From Hymenobacter cheonanensis (GTDB lineage: Bacteria; Bacteroidota; Bacteroidia; Cytophagales; Hymenobacteraceae), in contig NZ_JAUQSW010000004.1 of the NCBI RefSeq assembly GCF_030581075.1, positions 186,001-250,000 on the forward strand: a stretch of 64,000 nt of DNA, in the 5' to 3' direction. The notes under the pieces are model-generated. The model searched no databases and was not told the DNA's origin. It saw nothing but the letters and a program-made list of their open reading frames with translations. Below, piece by piece: positions 45,201 through 53,472 of this stretch. Within the stretch, counting starts at the first letter, position 1; each line of letters begins with the position of its first letter. The position numbers and the translations under genes were made by a program.

Positions 45201-45401
45201 AGTGTCATTGGCTTGAGCCGCGTTCGGGTATATGCCCAGGTACAGAACCTGTACACGTTCACGAACTATCGTGGGGTTGACCCCGAGGTTAACAGCACCT
45301 CTACCAGCGGCAACACAGTATCGAACAACGCTGCTGGCATCGACTACAACAGCAACCCGCAGCAGCGGGTATTCACGGGTGGTCTGAACGTAGCTTTCTA
45401 A
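42252..45401 (+). CDS. SusC/RagA-family TonB-dependent transporter (pair 2)
   Basis: A 1049-residue transporter. Signal peptide (LMSFILMFTLFQAVLAQ), a carboxypeptidase-regulatory domain (VSGRVTDQKSGEGLPGVTV, about 25-43 onward), then the VVVTGYGTQERRDLTGSI segment that introduces the plug, RGTNSISGSSSPLIVVDG, and NPNDIESYEVLKDGSATAIYG. The barrel ends GGLNVAF with a terminal aromatic. Its first 100 residues are nearly the same as those of the third SusC, suggesting duplication, but the barrels differ strongly. The ATG at 42252 starts the signal; the 18 upstream in-frame codons are leader. Followed after 20 bases by its SusD. Confidence 0.94.
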   Translation: MKKTLLMSFILMFTLFQAVLAQTRTVSGRVTDQKSGEGLPGVTVLLKGTTNGVSTNSDGAFSLSVPATGGTLVFSSVNYVTQERAIGTQSEFAIGLATDTKQLSEVVVTGYGTQERRDLTGSIATVQGETVSNLASPSFAQQLAGRAAGVQVQTPSGLLGQQPRILIRGTNSISGSSSPLIVVDGQPIFTGQLSGIDTNGSSGLADINPNDIESYEVLKDGSATAIYGSRAANGVILITTKHGKKGKATVTYDTYMGVAQTLKRYKLLDADDFVTISNEKYANQGNTGRIAESYTDASGNRVSTDWQDQVFRTGFQQNHALTVSGATDKTNYFFSAGFTDQSGVIKPNTLQRFTFRANIDSEVKSWLRIGMNAGLTRSQTIGLNTGGNALSGNVAASLLLFPNVPARNPDGTPYLNSAGILGQGNNAIPINFNYPNILFSLENNIYRSTSYRILANTYAEVEPLKNFRLRTQLSTDTQLEDDFQYWDPRAGDGRGLNGLVLQNFSPNIRWNWINTATYNNIIAENHKINAVAGVEYQKTNSNTYYAQGTGLSDRALGQNNIISGTVTNQYSGGDFVQQGLQSYFGRLNYAFKDRYLLSATLRSDAVSGLGVGHNRGWFPGGSVGWRVSQEEFFKNASIASVWTDFKLRASYARVGNLPPSYYPAAGIYSAAQYASQAGISYSNVGNPLLQWETSKKEDYGIDLGFYGGRITFSADYYRNNIDGLILAVPTPPSLGVPNNSYNANAGTMYNKGLELNLTTQNIRNDNFTWSTNINFSTNTNQVTSLGEGGAPIYAQYLGGNYNVTQVGQSIGSLWGYDYQGVNSANGNPLYKKIDGTIIQGNLATSRYYVYDPANPTALTTTSSLTTADKIILGRTNPKLFGGFDNTFTFKGFDLDVFLRYNFGNQIMNVTRQQLLQQTFVNNGSEILDRWQKPGDVTSTPRLFYNSTDFSNNTSSASSRFVESGNFVRIQNITLGYTLPTNVVSVIGLSRVRVYAQVQNLYTFTNYRGVDPEVNSTSTSGNTVSNNAAGIDYNSNPQQRVFTGGLNVAF

Positions 45402-45421
45402 CCTTGATTTAGTTGATTCTA

Positions 45422-47059
45422 ATGAAAAATATTGTGACTTTTATAGCCGCCAGCCGTCAACGGGTCCTAGCGGCAGCTTTTACCCTTACCCTGGGGTTGG
45501 GTGCCTGCAACGTAACGGACCTGCAGCCCCTTGATGCCCTCTCCGATGCGGCCGTATACAACGACCCCTCGCGCGTGGCCCTGGCCGTGACCGGCGTATA
45601 TGATGCCGCGCAATCGGGCTTCTACAACGGTAACGTGGGTGGCGCCCGCGGCTATCCGTTTGGCGCCGCTGCCAACGAGCAGGGCGATGTGCGTGGTGAA
45701 GACCTGGTGGATGAGGCCGGCTTCTTCGGCGTGGTTTACAACAACCAGTACACGGCGTCCAGCCCCAACATCGTGTATATGTGGGCCAACTGCTACGCCC
45801 TCATTAACAAGGCCAACATTACCATCGACGGTATCAAAACGGCCGCTACTGGCGGGGTAATTTCCGCCAGCGACGAGCTGGTGTATGAAGGCGAACTCCG
45901 CTTCCTGCGTGCTTTGTCGCACCTGGAGTTGGTCATCAACTTCTCGCGCCCTTACGTGGATGGGAGTGGCAGCAACCCGGGGGTGCCTTACCGGACCCTA
46001 GCCAACAACACGCAAACCAACATCACCGAAAGTGCCAAGCAGGGCCGGGGCACAGTAGCCGATGACTACACGGCTATGCTCGCTGACCTGGATTTTGCCG
46101 AAGCCAACCTGCCTGCTACCCGCTCGGGTTTTGGTGCCTCGGGGTCGGTAACGCGGGCTACCAAAGGCGCGGCCATCGCGCTGAAGCAACGCATCCGCCT
46201 CTACCAGGGCAACTGGGCTGCGGCCATTACGGAAGGCAATAAGCTCATCAATACCACTACGCTTGTTAGCCCCATTGGCAACTATCAGTTGGCTGCTACG
46301 CAGCGGGCGGCTTTCATCGGTGCCGGGGTTACCAGTGAAAACATTTTCTCGATTGAGAACAACGCAGTGGATAACCCCGGGGTAAACGGTGCGCTGGCCA
46401 ATGCCTATGGCTCATCGGCCGCGCCGTCGGTTGGTATCAATGGCCGGGCCCTCCTGGCGGTTAGCCCGAACCTGTACAACGCCTCTTTCTTCACCTGCGG
46501 CGACCTGCGCCGCACGGTAATGATGCAGCAGGATGGCGGCAGCCGTACCACGGCCTACGTTATCAAGAAGTACCTTGATGCCACGACTTCTTCGGACTTC
46601 GCGCCCATCATCCGGTACGCCGAAGTGCTCTTGAACCAGGCCGAAGCCCTGTCGCGCACCGGCAACAGCACCCTGGCCCTCACGCTGCTCAACGCCGTGC
46701 GTAACCGCTCGGTAACAACGGCCGCCGACCAATACGCCGCTGGCTCGCTCACCGGCACTGCGCTCACGCAGGCCATCCTGAACGAGCGTCGGGTTGAGTT
46801 CATTGGTGAAGGTTTCCGGTGGGGCGACATCGCCCGCCTCTCGGTAGAGCCCACCTTCGCGCCGATAACCGGCGGTGGTATCCCGGCCAAGTTTACCAGT
46901 GCAGTAGCCCTGGGCTCCAAGTACTCCTGCGGCACCCCGGCTACCGGGCAAACGGTACCGGCTATTCCGTACTCTAACCCGCTGTTTCTGTGGCCCATCC
47001 CCAGCACCGAGACGCAGACTAACCCTGTGCTGGCCGCTCAGCAGAATCCTGGTTACTAG
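45422..47059 (+). CDS. SusD/RagB-family outer-membrane lipoprotein (pair 2)
   Basis: A 545-residue SusD-type lipoprotein. Lipobox LGLGAC with the cysteine at about 29; the mature start NVTDLQPLDALSDAAVYNDP is the canonical SusD opening. The helical core continues through ELRFLRALSHLELVINF and the C-terminal RRVEFIGEGFRWGDIARL (about 455-472). It ends with the usual LWPIPSTETQTNPVL. It lies 20 bases after its SusC, and a strong terminator 33 bases after its stop ends the transcript. Confidence 0.93.
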   Translation: MKNIVTFIAASRQRVLAAAFTLTLGLGACNVTDLQPLDALSDAAVYNDPSRVALAVTGVYDAAQSGFYNGNVGGARGYPFGAAANEQGDVRGEDLVDEAGFFGVVYNNQYTASSPNIVYMWANCYALINKANITIDGIKTAATGGVISASDELVYEGELRFLRALSHLELVINFSRPYVDGSGSNPGVPYRTLANNTQTNITESAKQGRGTVADDYTAMLADLDFAEANLPATRSGFGASGSVTRATKGAAIALKQRIRLYQGNWAAAITEGNKLINTTTLVSPIGNYQLAATQRAAFIGAGVTSENIFSIENNAVDNPGVNGALANAYGSSAAPSVGINGRALLAVSPNLYNASFFTCGDLRRTVMMQQDGGSRTTAYVIKKYLDATTSSDFAPIIRYAEVLLNQAEALSRTGNSTLALTLLNAVRNRSVTTAADQYAAGSLTGTALTQAILNERRVEFIGEGFRWGDIARLSVEPTFAPITGGGIPAKFTSAVALGSKYSCGTPATGQTVPAIPYSNPLFLWPIPSTETQTNPVLAAQQNPGY

Positions 47060-47091
47060 GTTCTGCTAGCCCGGTTGCTTAACCGCTTTTT

Positions 47092-47126
47092 AAAGGCCCC
47101 CAACCTAGTAGGTTGGGGGCCTTTTT
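47092..47126 (+). terminator. Rho-independent terminator after SusCD pair 2
   Basis: A 15-bp perfect stem (AAAGGCCCCCAACCT with AGGTTGGGGGCCTTT), a 3-base loop and five Ts. It separates the second and third SusCD pairs. Confidence 0.93.
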
Positions 47127-47255
47127 ATTCATACATTTTACTCTATTAATGAAAAAAATTCCGCTAAAAATTCAGGTGATGTACATTTTTGCTCCTACTT
47201 TAGGGGCTTCGCTTTCCAGTTACCTTTTAATTACACCCTTATTACCAAACAGTAC

Positions 47256-50200
47256 ATGAAAAGAAGTTTACTGATGAGCCTGATGCTCATGCTCACCTTG
47301 TTCCAAGTGGTGCTCGCGCAAACGCGCACCATATCGGGGCGGGTCATAGACCAAAAAACCGGGGAAGGCCTGCCCGGAGCAACTGTGTTGCTGAAGGGTA
47401 CCACTACGGGCGTGTCTACCGCCGCAGATGGTCGCTTCTCGCTAGCCGTGCCCGAAACAGGGGGTACGCTTACCATCAGCTCGGTAGGCATGCTCACCCA
47501 GGAGATAGCGCTAGGCAACCGCACTACGGTAGAGGCTTCGCTGGCAACTGATAGCAAGCAGCTTACTGAGGTAGTAGTAACCGGCTACGGCCAGCAGCAG
47601 GAGCGCCGTGATATCACGGGTGGGGTAGTATCGGTGAAGGGCTCTGAGTTTCAAAATCAGCCAGTAATTGGTGCCGACCAAGCCTTGCAGGGCCGGGCAG
47701 CCGGTGTGCAGGTTACCCAAAACTCGGGTACCCCGGGGTCTGGCGTAGCGGTGCGGGTGCGTGGCCCGGGGTCCATCTCCGCCAGCAACGAGCCGCTGTA
47801 CGTGGTTGACGGGCTGCCGATTAATACGGGTAGCTACTCGCAGCTAGGGGTGGGCAACCAGCAGACGAATGCGCTGTCGGACCTGAACCCCAATGATATT
47901 GCTTCAATTGAAGTACTGAAAGAAGCTTCCGCCGCTGCCATCTACGGCTCGCGGGCTACCAACGGGGTAGTGCTTATCACCACCAAGCGTGGCCGTGCGG
48001 GCAAAACGCAGGTTTCGCTCGATTACTACACCGGCATCCAGAAGGCGTGGAAACTGCCGAAGGCCCTCACGGGTCCGCAGCAGGTACAGCTGTTTCTGGA
48101 CGAGGTACAGAACCGCTACCCGGTTTCTGCCGCCGGTAATATTACGGCCTTTGGTACCAACTGGCGCAGCTATGCCGACCTGGCAGCTTACACATTCTCG
48201 AACCCACGTACGTCTACGACTGGTGGCGTTACGTCGGTAATCGACGACAATACGGGGGTGCGCGACCTGCGGTTTTTTCAAGACCCCTCAACGTCTCCTT
48301 CCACTAACTGGGCAAACGAGATTTTCCGGACGGCGCCCATCAGCAACTATGGCTTGACGTTTACCGGGGGCACGGACCGTACCCGTTTCCGCGTTTCCAC
48401 GAACTATTTCGACCAGCAGGGCACCATCATTGGGTCGGGCTACAAGCGGGCTAGCGCGCGCCTGAGCCTCGACAACAACCTGAGCGACAAAGTGCGCATG
48501 GGTACCAGCATTGGCCTGAGCCGTGGCACGAACATTCGCATCAACAACGACAACAATATCAACGGGGTACTGAGCGCCGCAGTACTAGTGGCGAGTGATA
48601 TTCCGGTGTACCGCCCCGATGGCACGTATGCCAAGGACCCTGGCGGCTCGACCGAAAACCCCGTAGTAGCGGGCACCGAGCCCTACATCCGTAGCGTGAG
48701 CGACCGCCTGATTGGCTCTTATTATGCAGAATTTGAGTTAATTAAGAACTTGAAGTATCGTGCTACATTCGGTCTCGACTACCTGACCCTGAATGACCAG
48801 CGCTTCTTGCCCACCACCACCAACACCGGGGCTGGTGTGAATGGCCAGGCCACGGAAGCCAACTCGACGGATATCAACTTCAACCACATCAGCTCGCTGA
48901 ACTACAGCCACACCTTCAACGAGGCGCACACGGTATCGGCGCTGCTCGTGGCTGAATACCAGCAGGATAACTACCACGACTCGTTTGAGCAGGCTACTGG
49001 CTTCCCGAGCAATGCCATCCGCCAGCTGTCGGCCGGTGCCACCAAAGTAGAAGCTACGTCGACGGCTACGTCCTGGAACTTCTTCGGTACGCTGGCTAAG
49101 GTGACGTACAACTTCAAAGACCGCTACCTGCTCGACGCGAGCGTGCGCCGCGATGGTTCTTCGCGCTTTGGTACCAATAACCGCTACGGATATTTTCCCG
49201 CTGTTTCGGCGGGTTGGCGCATTGCGCAGGAGCGCTTTATGCAAGACCAGACGGCCGTGAGCGAACTGAAGCTGCGGGCTAGCTACGGCCAGACCGGCAA
49301 CAGCTTTATTCCCAACTTCGCATCACGTGGTCTCATCAGCCCTGGCTATAACTACTTGGGCCTGGGTGGCCTGATTGTATCGCAGTTGGCTAACCCTGAC
49401 CTGCGCTGGGAGCGCACCGAAGGCTACAACGTAGGCCTGGATGTGGGCTTCCTGCAAAACCGCCTGTACCTGTCGGGTGATGTTTACATCCGCAAGACTT
49501 CGGACCTGCTCCTGAACCAGCCCCTGCCCAGCGATACCGGCTTCCTGTCCTTCCAGAGCAACATCGGCTCGATGGAGAATAAAGGCATCGAGCTGGCCCT
49601 GACTACTATCAACATGCGTAGCGAAGACCCCCGGGGCTTCAACTGGGAAACCAATTTCAACTGGACGCTCAACCGCAATAAAATCACGCAGCTGGTAGCG
49701 CCTGAGAACAACCCCATTGCGGCGGGCTTTGCTAGCCGCATCCAGGTTGGCCAGCCGCTAGGGGCCTTCTACGGCTACCGGATGGATGGTATTTTCCAGA
49801 CGCAGGACGAAATTGCTGCCGCCAATGCCAACGCCGCTGCCAAAAACGGTGCCGGTACTATCTATCAGAACACGACTACCGCCCCCGGCGATGTGCGCTT
49901 CCGCGACCTGAACGGGGATGGTCGCATCACGGCCGATGACCAGGAAATCATCGGTAGCGCGCAACCCAAGTACTACGGTGGCATCACGAACACCATTCGT
50001 TTCATGGGTGTTGACTTCACGGTTTTGTTTCAGTACAATGTGGGTAACCAGATATACAACAACAATATCGCGTTTGCCCAGGGTATGAACGGCGTATTCG
50101 GCCAGGATGCTGCCGTGCTCAACCGCTGGACGACCACTAACACCAATACCAACATTCCGCGGGCGGTATATGGTGACCCGAGCAGCAACCGCCGGGTATC

Positions 50201-50477
50201 GGACCGCTTTATCGAGGATGGCTCGTATGGCCGCTTCAAATTGGTAACGCTAGGGTACACCCTGCCCCAGGCCCTGACCCAGAAGGCGCACATTTCGACG
50301 GCGCGCATCTATGTGCAAGCTCAGAACCTGGTGACGTTCACCAAGTACTCGGGCTTCGACCCAGAGGTAAACACCTTCAGCGGGACGAACCAGGCTGCCA
50401 ACGCGGCGCCGGGTACCGACTTCCTCACCTATCCGCAGTCGCGCACGCTTACGGCTGGTGTAACCCTGGGCTTCTAA
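47256..50477 (+). CDS. SusC/RagA-family TonB-dependent transporter (pair 3)
   Basis: A 1073-residue transporter with signal peptide (LMSLMLMLTLFQVVLAQ), carboxypeptidase-regulatory domain (ISGRVIDQKTGEGLPGATV), VVVTGYGQQQERRDITGGVV, RGPGSISASNEPLYVVDGLP and LNPNDIASIEVLKEASAAAIYG in the plug. The barrel ends TAGVTLGF. The start ATG follows the preceding terminator by 130 bases, so it has its own promoter; a TACATTTTTG stretch at 47181-47190 is one base off the -7 consensus spacing. SusD follows after 13 bases. Confidence 0.94.
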   Translation: MKRSLLMSLMLMLTLFQVVLAQTRTISGRVIDQKTGEGLPGATVLLKGTTTGVSTAADGRFSLAVPETGGTLTISSVGMLTQEIALGNRTTVEASLATDSKQLTEVVVTGYGQQQERRDITGGVVSVKGSEFQNQPVIGADQALQGRAAGVQVTQNSGTPGSGVAVRVRGPGSISASNEPLYVVDGLPINTGSYSQLGVGNQQTNALSDLNPNDIASIEVLKEASAAAIYGSRATNGVVLITTKRGRAGKTQVSLDYYTGIQKAWKLPKALTGPQQVQLFLDEVQNRYPVSAAGNITAFGTNWRSYADLAAYTFSNPRTSTTGGVTSVIDDNTGVRDLRFFQDPSTSPSTNWANEIFRTAPISNYGLTFTGGTDRTRFRVSTNYFDQQGTIIGSGYKRASARLSLDNNLSDKVRMGTSIGLSRGTNIRINNDNNINGVLSAAVLVASDIPVYRPDGTYAKDPGGSTENPVVAGTEPYIRSVSDRLIGSYYAEFELIKNLKYRATFGLDYLTLNDQRFLPTTTNTGAGVNGQATEANSTDINFNHISSLNYSHTFNEAHTVSALLVAEYQQDNYHDSFEQATGFPSNAIRQLSAGATKVEATSTATSWNFFGTLAKVTYNFKDRYLLDASVRRDGSSRFGTNNRYGYFPAVSAGWRIAQERFMQDQTAVSELKLRASYGQTGNSFIPNFASRGLISPGYNYLGLGGLIVSQLANPDLRWERTEGYNVGLDVGFLQNRLYLSGDVYIRKTSDLLLNQPLPSDTGFLSFQSNIGSMENKGIELALTTINMRSEDPRGFNWETNFNWTLNRNKITQLVAPENNPIAAGFASRIQVGQPLGAFYGYRMDGIFQTQDEIAAANANAAAKNGAGTIYQNTTTAPGDVRFRDLNGDGRITADDQEIIGSAQPKYYGGITNTIRFMGVDFTVLFQYNVGNQIYNNNIAFAQGMNGVFGQDAAVLNRWTTTNTNTNIPRAVYGDPSSNRRVSDRFIEDGSYGRFKLVTLGYTLPQALTQKAHISTARIYVQAQNLVTFTKYSGFDPEVNTFSGTNQAANAAPGTDFLTYPQSRTLTAGVTLGF

Positions 50478-50490
50478 TTACTTGCAATCA

Positions 50491-51855
50491 ATGACTTCTT
50501 TACTATCTACCTCTCTTCGCCAAGTGGCCAGCCGCTCGGCGCTCCTGCTTGCACTGGGCCTGGGGCTGGGCGCTTGCGAAAAAATTCTGGACCAAACTCC
50601 CCAGAACAGCCTGGATGCCAGCACGGGCTTCACCACCCGCCAAGATGCGGTTGCGGGCTTGCGCGGCTGCTACGATGCCCTGCAAAGCGCCAACTACTAT
50701 GGCCTGCGCTACGAAACGTTTGCCGACCTTATCTCGGGTAATATCCGGCATACGGGTACCTTCCCGACCTTCGCGCAGATTTACCAAAACCAGATTCTGC
50801 CCGATAACACGGATACCCGCAGCGTATGGATTGCGGTGTACGACGCCATCAACCGCACCAATTACTTCATCCAGAGCGTAGCCAAAATCAGTGACCCGGC
50901 CTACAACACGGCCTCGGCCATCGGGGAGGCGCGGGCCCTGCGGGCCCTGCACTACATGAACCTGCTAGGCTACTGGGGCGGCTCTACCCAAGGCTACGGC
51001 TACAGCGGTGGGGTGGGGGTGCCCCTGCGCCTGCTGCCCACCCTGGCCGTTGGGGCAGATACCCAGCCGGTAGTGCGCGCCAGCGAGGCCGACGTAGTGA
51101 CGGCTATCCGGGCTGACCTGGACTACGCGGTGGCCAACCTGGCTTCTACTGCTACCACGGGCATCACCAAAAACTCGGCCCTAGCCCTGCGGGCGCGCTT
51201 CGAGCTGCGCATGCGCAATTACACCGATGCGCTGACCTTCGCCAAGCAGGTAACGGGGAATATTAATACGACGGCTGATAACCTCTTCCAGCTGACGTTC
51301 TCCGTAACGGATGCCAACCAACTGGCTTTCTTCTGGTTCCCTAGCGCGCTGGGTGGTCGCAACGAGCTGGACCCATCCAACGAGCTGGCTGCTGCCCACC
51401 CCACTGGCGACCTGCGCCTGCCCATCAACGTAGTGACTTCGGCTAATGCTACATCGGTGTACCCGGCTGGCACTACCCGCAAGTATTATCGAATTTCTAC
51501 GAATGACGACCCGGTAAACGTGATTCGCTATTCGGAGGTAGTTTTGACCATCGCCGAGGCCGCCGCCCAAACCAACGACCTGCCAACGGCCATTACGCAG
51601 GTGAATCTCATTCGGGCTAAGGCGGGCCTGGCGGCTACCACTGCCACCACCCAGGCAGCCTTACTCACGGAAATTCTGCTGCAGCGCCGGCTAGAGCTGG
51701 CGCACGAAGGCCTTTACTGGTTTGACCTGCGCCGCACCAATACCGTGCAGGCGGCGCTGCCGACGTACACGCAGACGTTCCGCAACCTGTGGCCTATTCC
51801 AACCCAGGAAATCCTGAACTCGAAAGGTGTACTGGCGCAGAATACGGGTTACTAG
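50491..51855 (+). CDS. SusD/RagB-family outer-membrane lipoprotein (pair 3)
   Basis: A 454-residue SusD-type lipoprotein, shorter than pair 2. Lipobox LGLGAC (cysteine about 29), followed by EKILDQTPQNSLDASTGF. The body has ARALRALHYMNLLGYWGG and ends RRLELAHEGLYWFDLRRT (about 395-412) and LWPIPTQEI. An upstream in-frame TTG at 50482 is possible, but ATG 50491 starts the signal directly. The stop TAG abuts an exceptional palindromic terminator shared with the convergent hslU. Confidence 0.93.
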   Translation: MTSLLSTSLRQVASRSALLLALGLGLGACEKILDQTPQNSLDASTGFTTRQDAVAGLRGCYDALQSANYYGLRYETFADLISGNIRHTGTFPTFAQIYQNQILPDNTDTRSVWIAVYDAINRTNYFIQSVAKISDPAYNTASAIGEARALRALHYMNLLGYWGGSTQGYGYSGGVGVPLRLLPTLAVGADTQPVVRASEADVVTAIRADLDYAVANLASTATTGITKNSALALRARFELRMRNYTDALTFAKQVTGNINTTADNLFQLTFSVTDANQLAFFWFPSALGGRNELDPSNELAAAHPTGDLRLPINVVTSANATSVYPAGTTRKYYRISTNDDPVNVIRYSEVVLTIAEAAAQTNDLPTAITQVNLIRAKAGLAATTATTQAALLTEILLQRRLELAHEGLYWFDLRRTNTVQAALPTYTQTFRNLWPIPTQEILNSKGVLAQNTGY

Positions 51856-51932
51856 CTGGCCTTCTGCCCCAAGCAAAAAGCAGCCCCGGCCAACTTGGCC
51901 GGGGCTGCTTTTTGCTTGGGGCAGAAGGCCAG
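51856..51932. terminator. 77-base perfect palindrome: shared terminator of susD and hslU
   Basis: Two 38-base arms are exact inverse complements around a single central C (left arm starts CTGGCCTTCTGCCCC and ends CCCGGCCAA). It begins the base after the susD stop and ends 4 bases before the hslU stop. Both orientations carry T5 after a GC-rich core (CAGCCCCGGCC... then GCTTTTTGC), so it can terminate in both directions. Confidence 0.9.
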
Positions 51933-51936
51933 GGCC

Positions 51937-53358
51937 TCAGAGAATGTACTGGCTCATATCGCGGTTCTTTACCATGTCGCGCAGGCGCTCTTCTACCAGC
52001 TGGGGCGTGATGGTGAGCTGCGTGCCGGCGCCCAGCTTATCGGGCACGTCGAAGAGCAGCTCGTTCAGCAGGCGGCTCATCACGGTGTGCAGGCGCCGGG
52101 CCCCGATATTTTCGACCTCCGAATTGACCTCGAACGCGATTTCGGCCAGCTTAAGCAGGGCCTCATCCTCAAACTCCAGGTGCACGTCTTCGGCCGTCAG
52201 CAGGGCCTGGTACTGCTTGGTGAGCGCGTTTTTGGGGTCTTTCAGAATGCGGTAGAAGTCGTCTTTGGTCAGGCTTTGCAGCTCGACGCGGATGGGAAAG
52301 CGGCCCTGCAGCTCCGGAATGAGGTCGCTAGGCTTGCTAACATGGAAAGCGCCGGCGGCGATGAACAGAATGTGGTCGGTGTTCACGATGCCGTACTTGG
52401 TGTTCACGGCCGAGCCCTCCACAATGGGCAGCAGGTCGCGCTGCACGCCCTGGCGGCTCACGTCGGGGCCACCGCCGCTTTTGCCGCTGCCGCTGGTCGC
52501 TACTTTGTCAATTTCGTCGATGAAGATGATGCCTGAGTTTTCGGCCTGCCGGATGGCTTCTTCCTTCACCTCGTCCATGTCCACGAGCTTGGCGGCTTCT
52601 TCGTCCAGCAGCAGCTTGCGGGCCTCAGCTACCGACACCTTGCGCTTGCGCGATTTCTTGGGCAGCATGTTGCCCAGCATATCCTGCAGGCCCGACATGG
52701 TGGCTTCGTCCATCATGCCCGGCGCGCCCATAATACCCACGCTAGGGCTGCCTTGGGCCACATTTATCTCGATGCGGCGGTCCTCAAGCTCGCCGTTGCG
52801 GATTTTCTGGCGGAAGCGCTCGCGGGTGCGCTCGTTCAGCTCCTGGTCGGAGCCCGGCACGGCGTCGGCGGCAATGCTTTCGCCGCTGCTGCCGAAGCCC
52901 AGGCTGCCTCCGCTGCCGCTGGCCGGCGCCTTCAGGGGTGGAATGAGGGCATCCAGAATAATGTCTTCCACAGCCTGGGCGGCCTGGGCTTTCACGGCCT
53001 CCTGGCGGCGCTGGCGCAGGCGGCTCACGGCCTGCTCGGCCAGGTCGCGCACCATGCTTTCCACGTCGCGGCCCACGTAGCCGACTTCGGTGAATTTGCT
53101 AGCCTCCACTTTTACAAAAGGGGCATCGGCCAGGATGGCGAGGCGGCGGGCAATCTCGGTTTTGCCCACGCCCGTGGCCCCAATCATGAGGATATTATTG
53201 GGCACAATCTCCTTTTGCATGTCGGCCGGGGCGTGCAGGCGGCGCCAGCGGTTACGCAACGCAATGGCCACGTGGCGCTTAGCCTCGTGCTGGCCAATGA
53301 TGTATTTGTCAAGCTCGGCCACAATCTGGGCCGGGGTCAGGAAAGAGGTATCTAACAT
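51937..53358 (-). CDS. hslU: ATP-dependent protease ATPase subunit HslU (ClpY)
   Basis: HslU is the AAA+ unfoldase of the HslUV protease. The 473-residue protein has Walker A GATGVGKTE (about 60-68), Walker B IIFIDEIDK (about 289-297), the ASKFTEVGYVGRDVES pore/N-domain segment, the HslU-specific I-domain (about 110-275) and sensor region FPIRVEL. It ends MSQYIL; the C-terminal tail inserts into HslV. The start ATG 53358 is chosen because MLDTSFLTPAQIV is the family start; upstream in-frame codons are GC-rich filler. Its partner gene hslV is not adjacent here, as hslU lies between susD and porQ. Confidence 0.95.
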   Translation of the reverse strand: MLDTSFLTPAQIVAELDKYIIGQHEAKRHVAIALRNRWRRLHAPADMQKEIVPNNILMIGATGVGKTEIARRLAILADAPFVKVEASKFTEVGYVGRDVESMVRDLAEQAVSRLRQRRQEAVKAQAAQAVEDIILDALIPPLKAPASGSGGSLGFGSSGESIAADAVPGSDQELNERTRERFRQKIRNGELEDRRIEINVAQGSPSVGIMGAPGMMDEATMSGLQDMLGNMLPKKSRKRKVSVAEARKLLLDEEAAKLVDMDEVKEEAIRQAENSGIIFIDEIDKVATSGSGKSGGGPDVSRQGVQRDLLPIVEGSAVNTKYGIVNTDHILFIAAGAFHVSKPSDLIPELQGRFPIRVELQSLTKDDFYRILKDPKNALTKQYQALLTAEDVHLEFEDEALLKLAEIAFEVNSEVENIGARRLHTVMSRLLNELLFDVPDKLGAGTQLTITPQLVEERLRDMVKNRDMSQYIL

Positions 53359-53472
53359 AAAGAAAAAAGATGCGCAGGGTGCCGCGGGGGTAAAACGCAG
53401 GGCCGCACAGTGGGGGTAGAACAACCCGGCGGAACCCGGCGTTTTATCCCCGCGCAACGCTGGGCAAAATAA

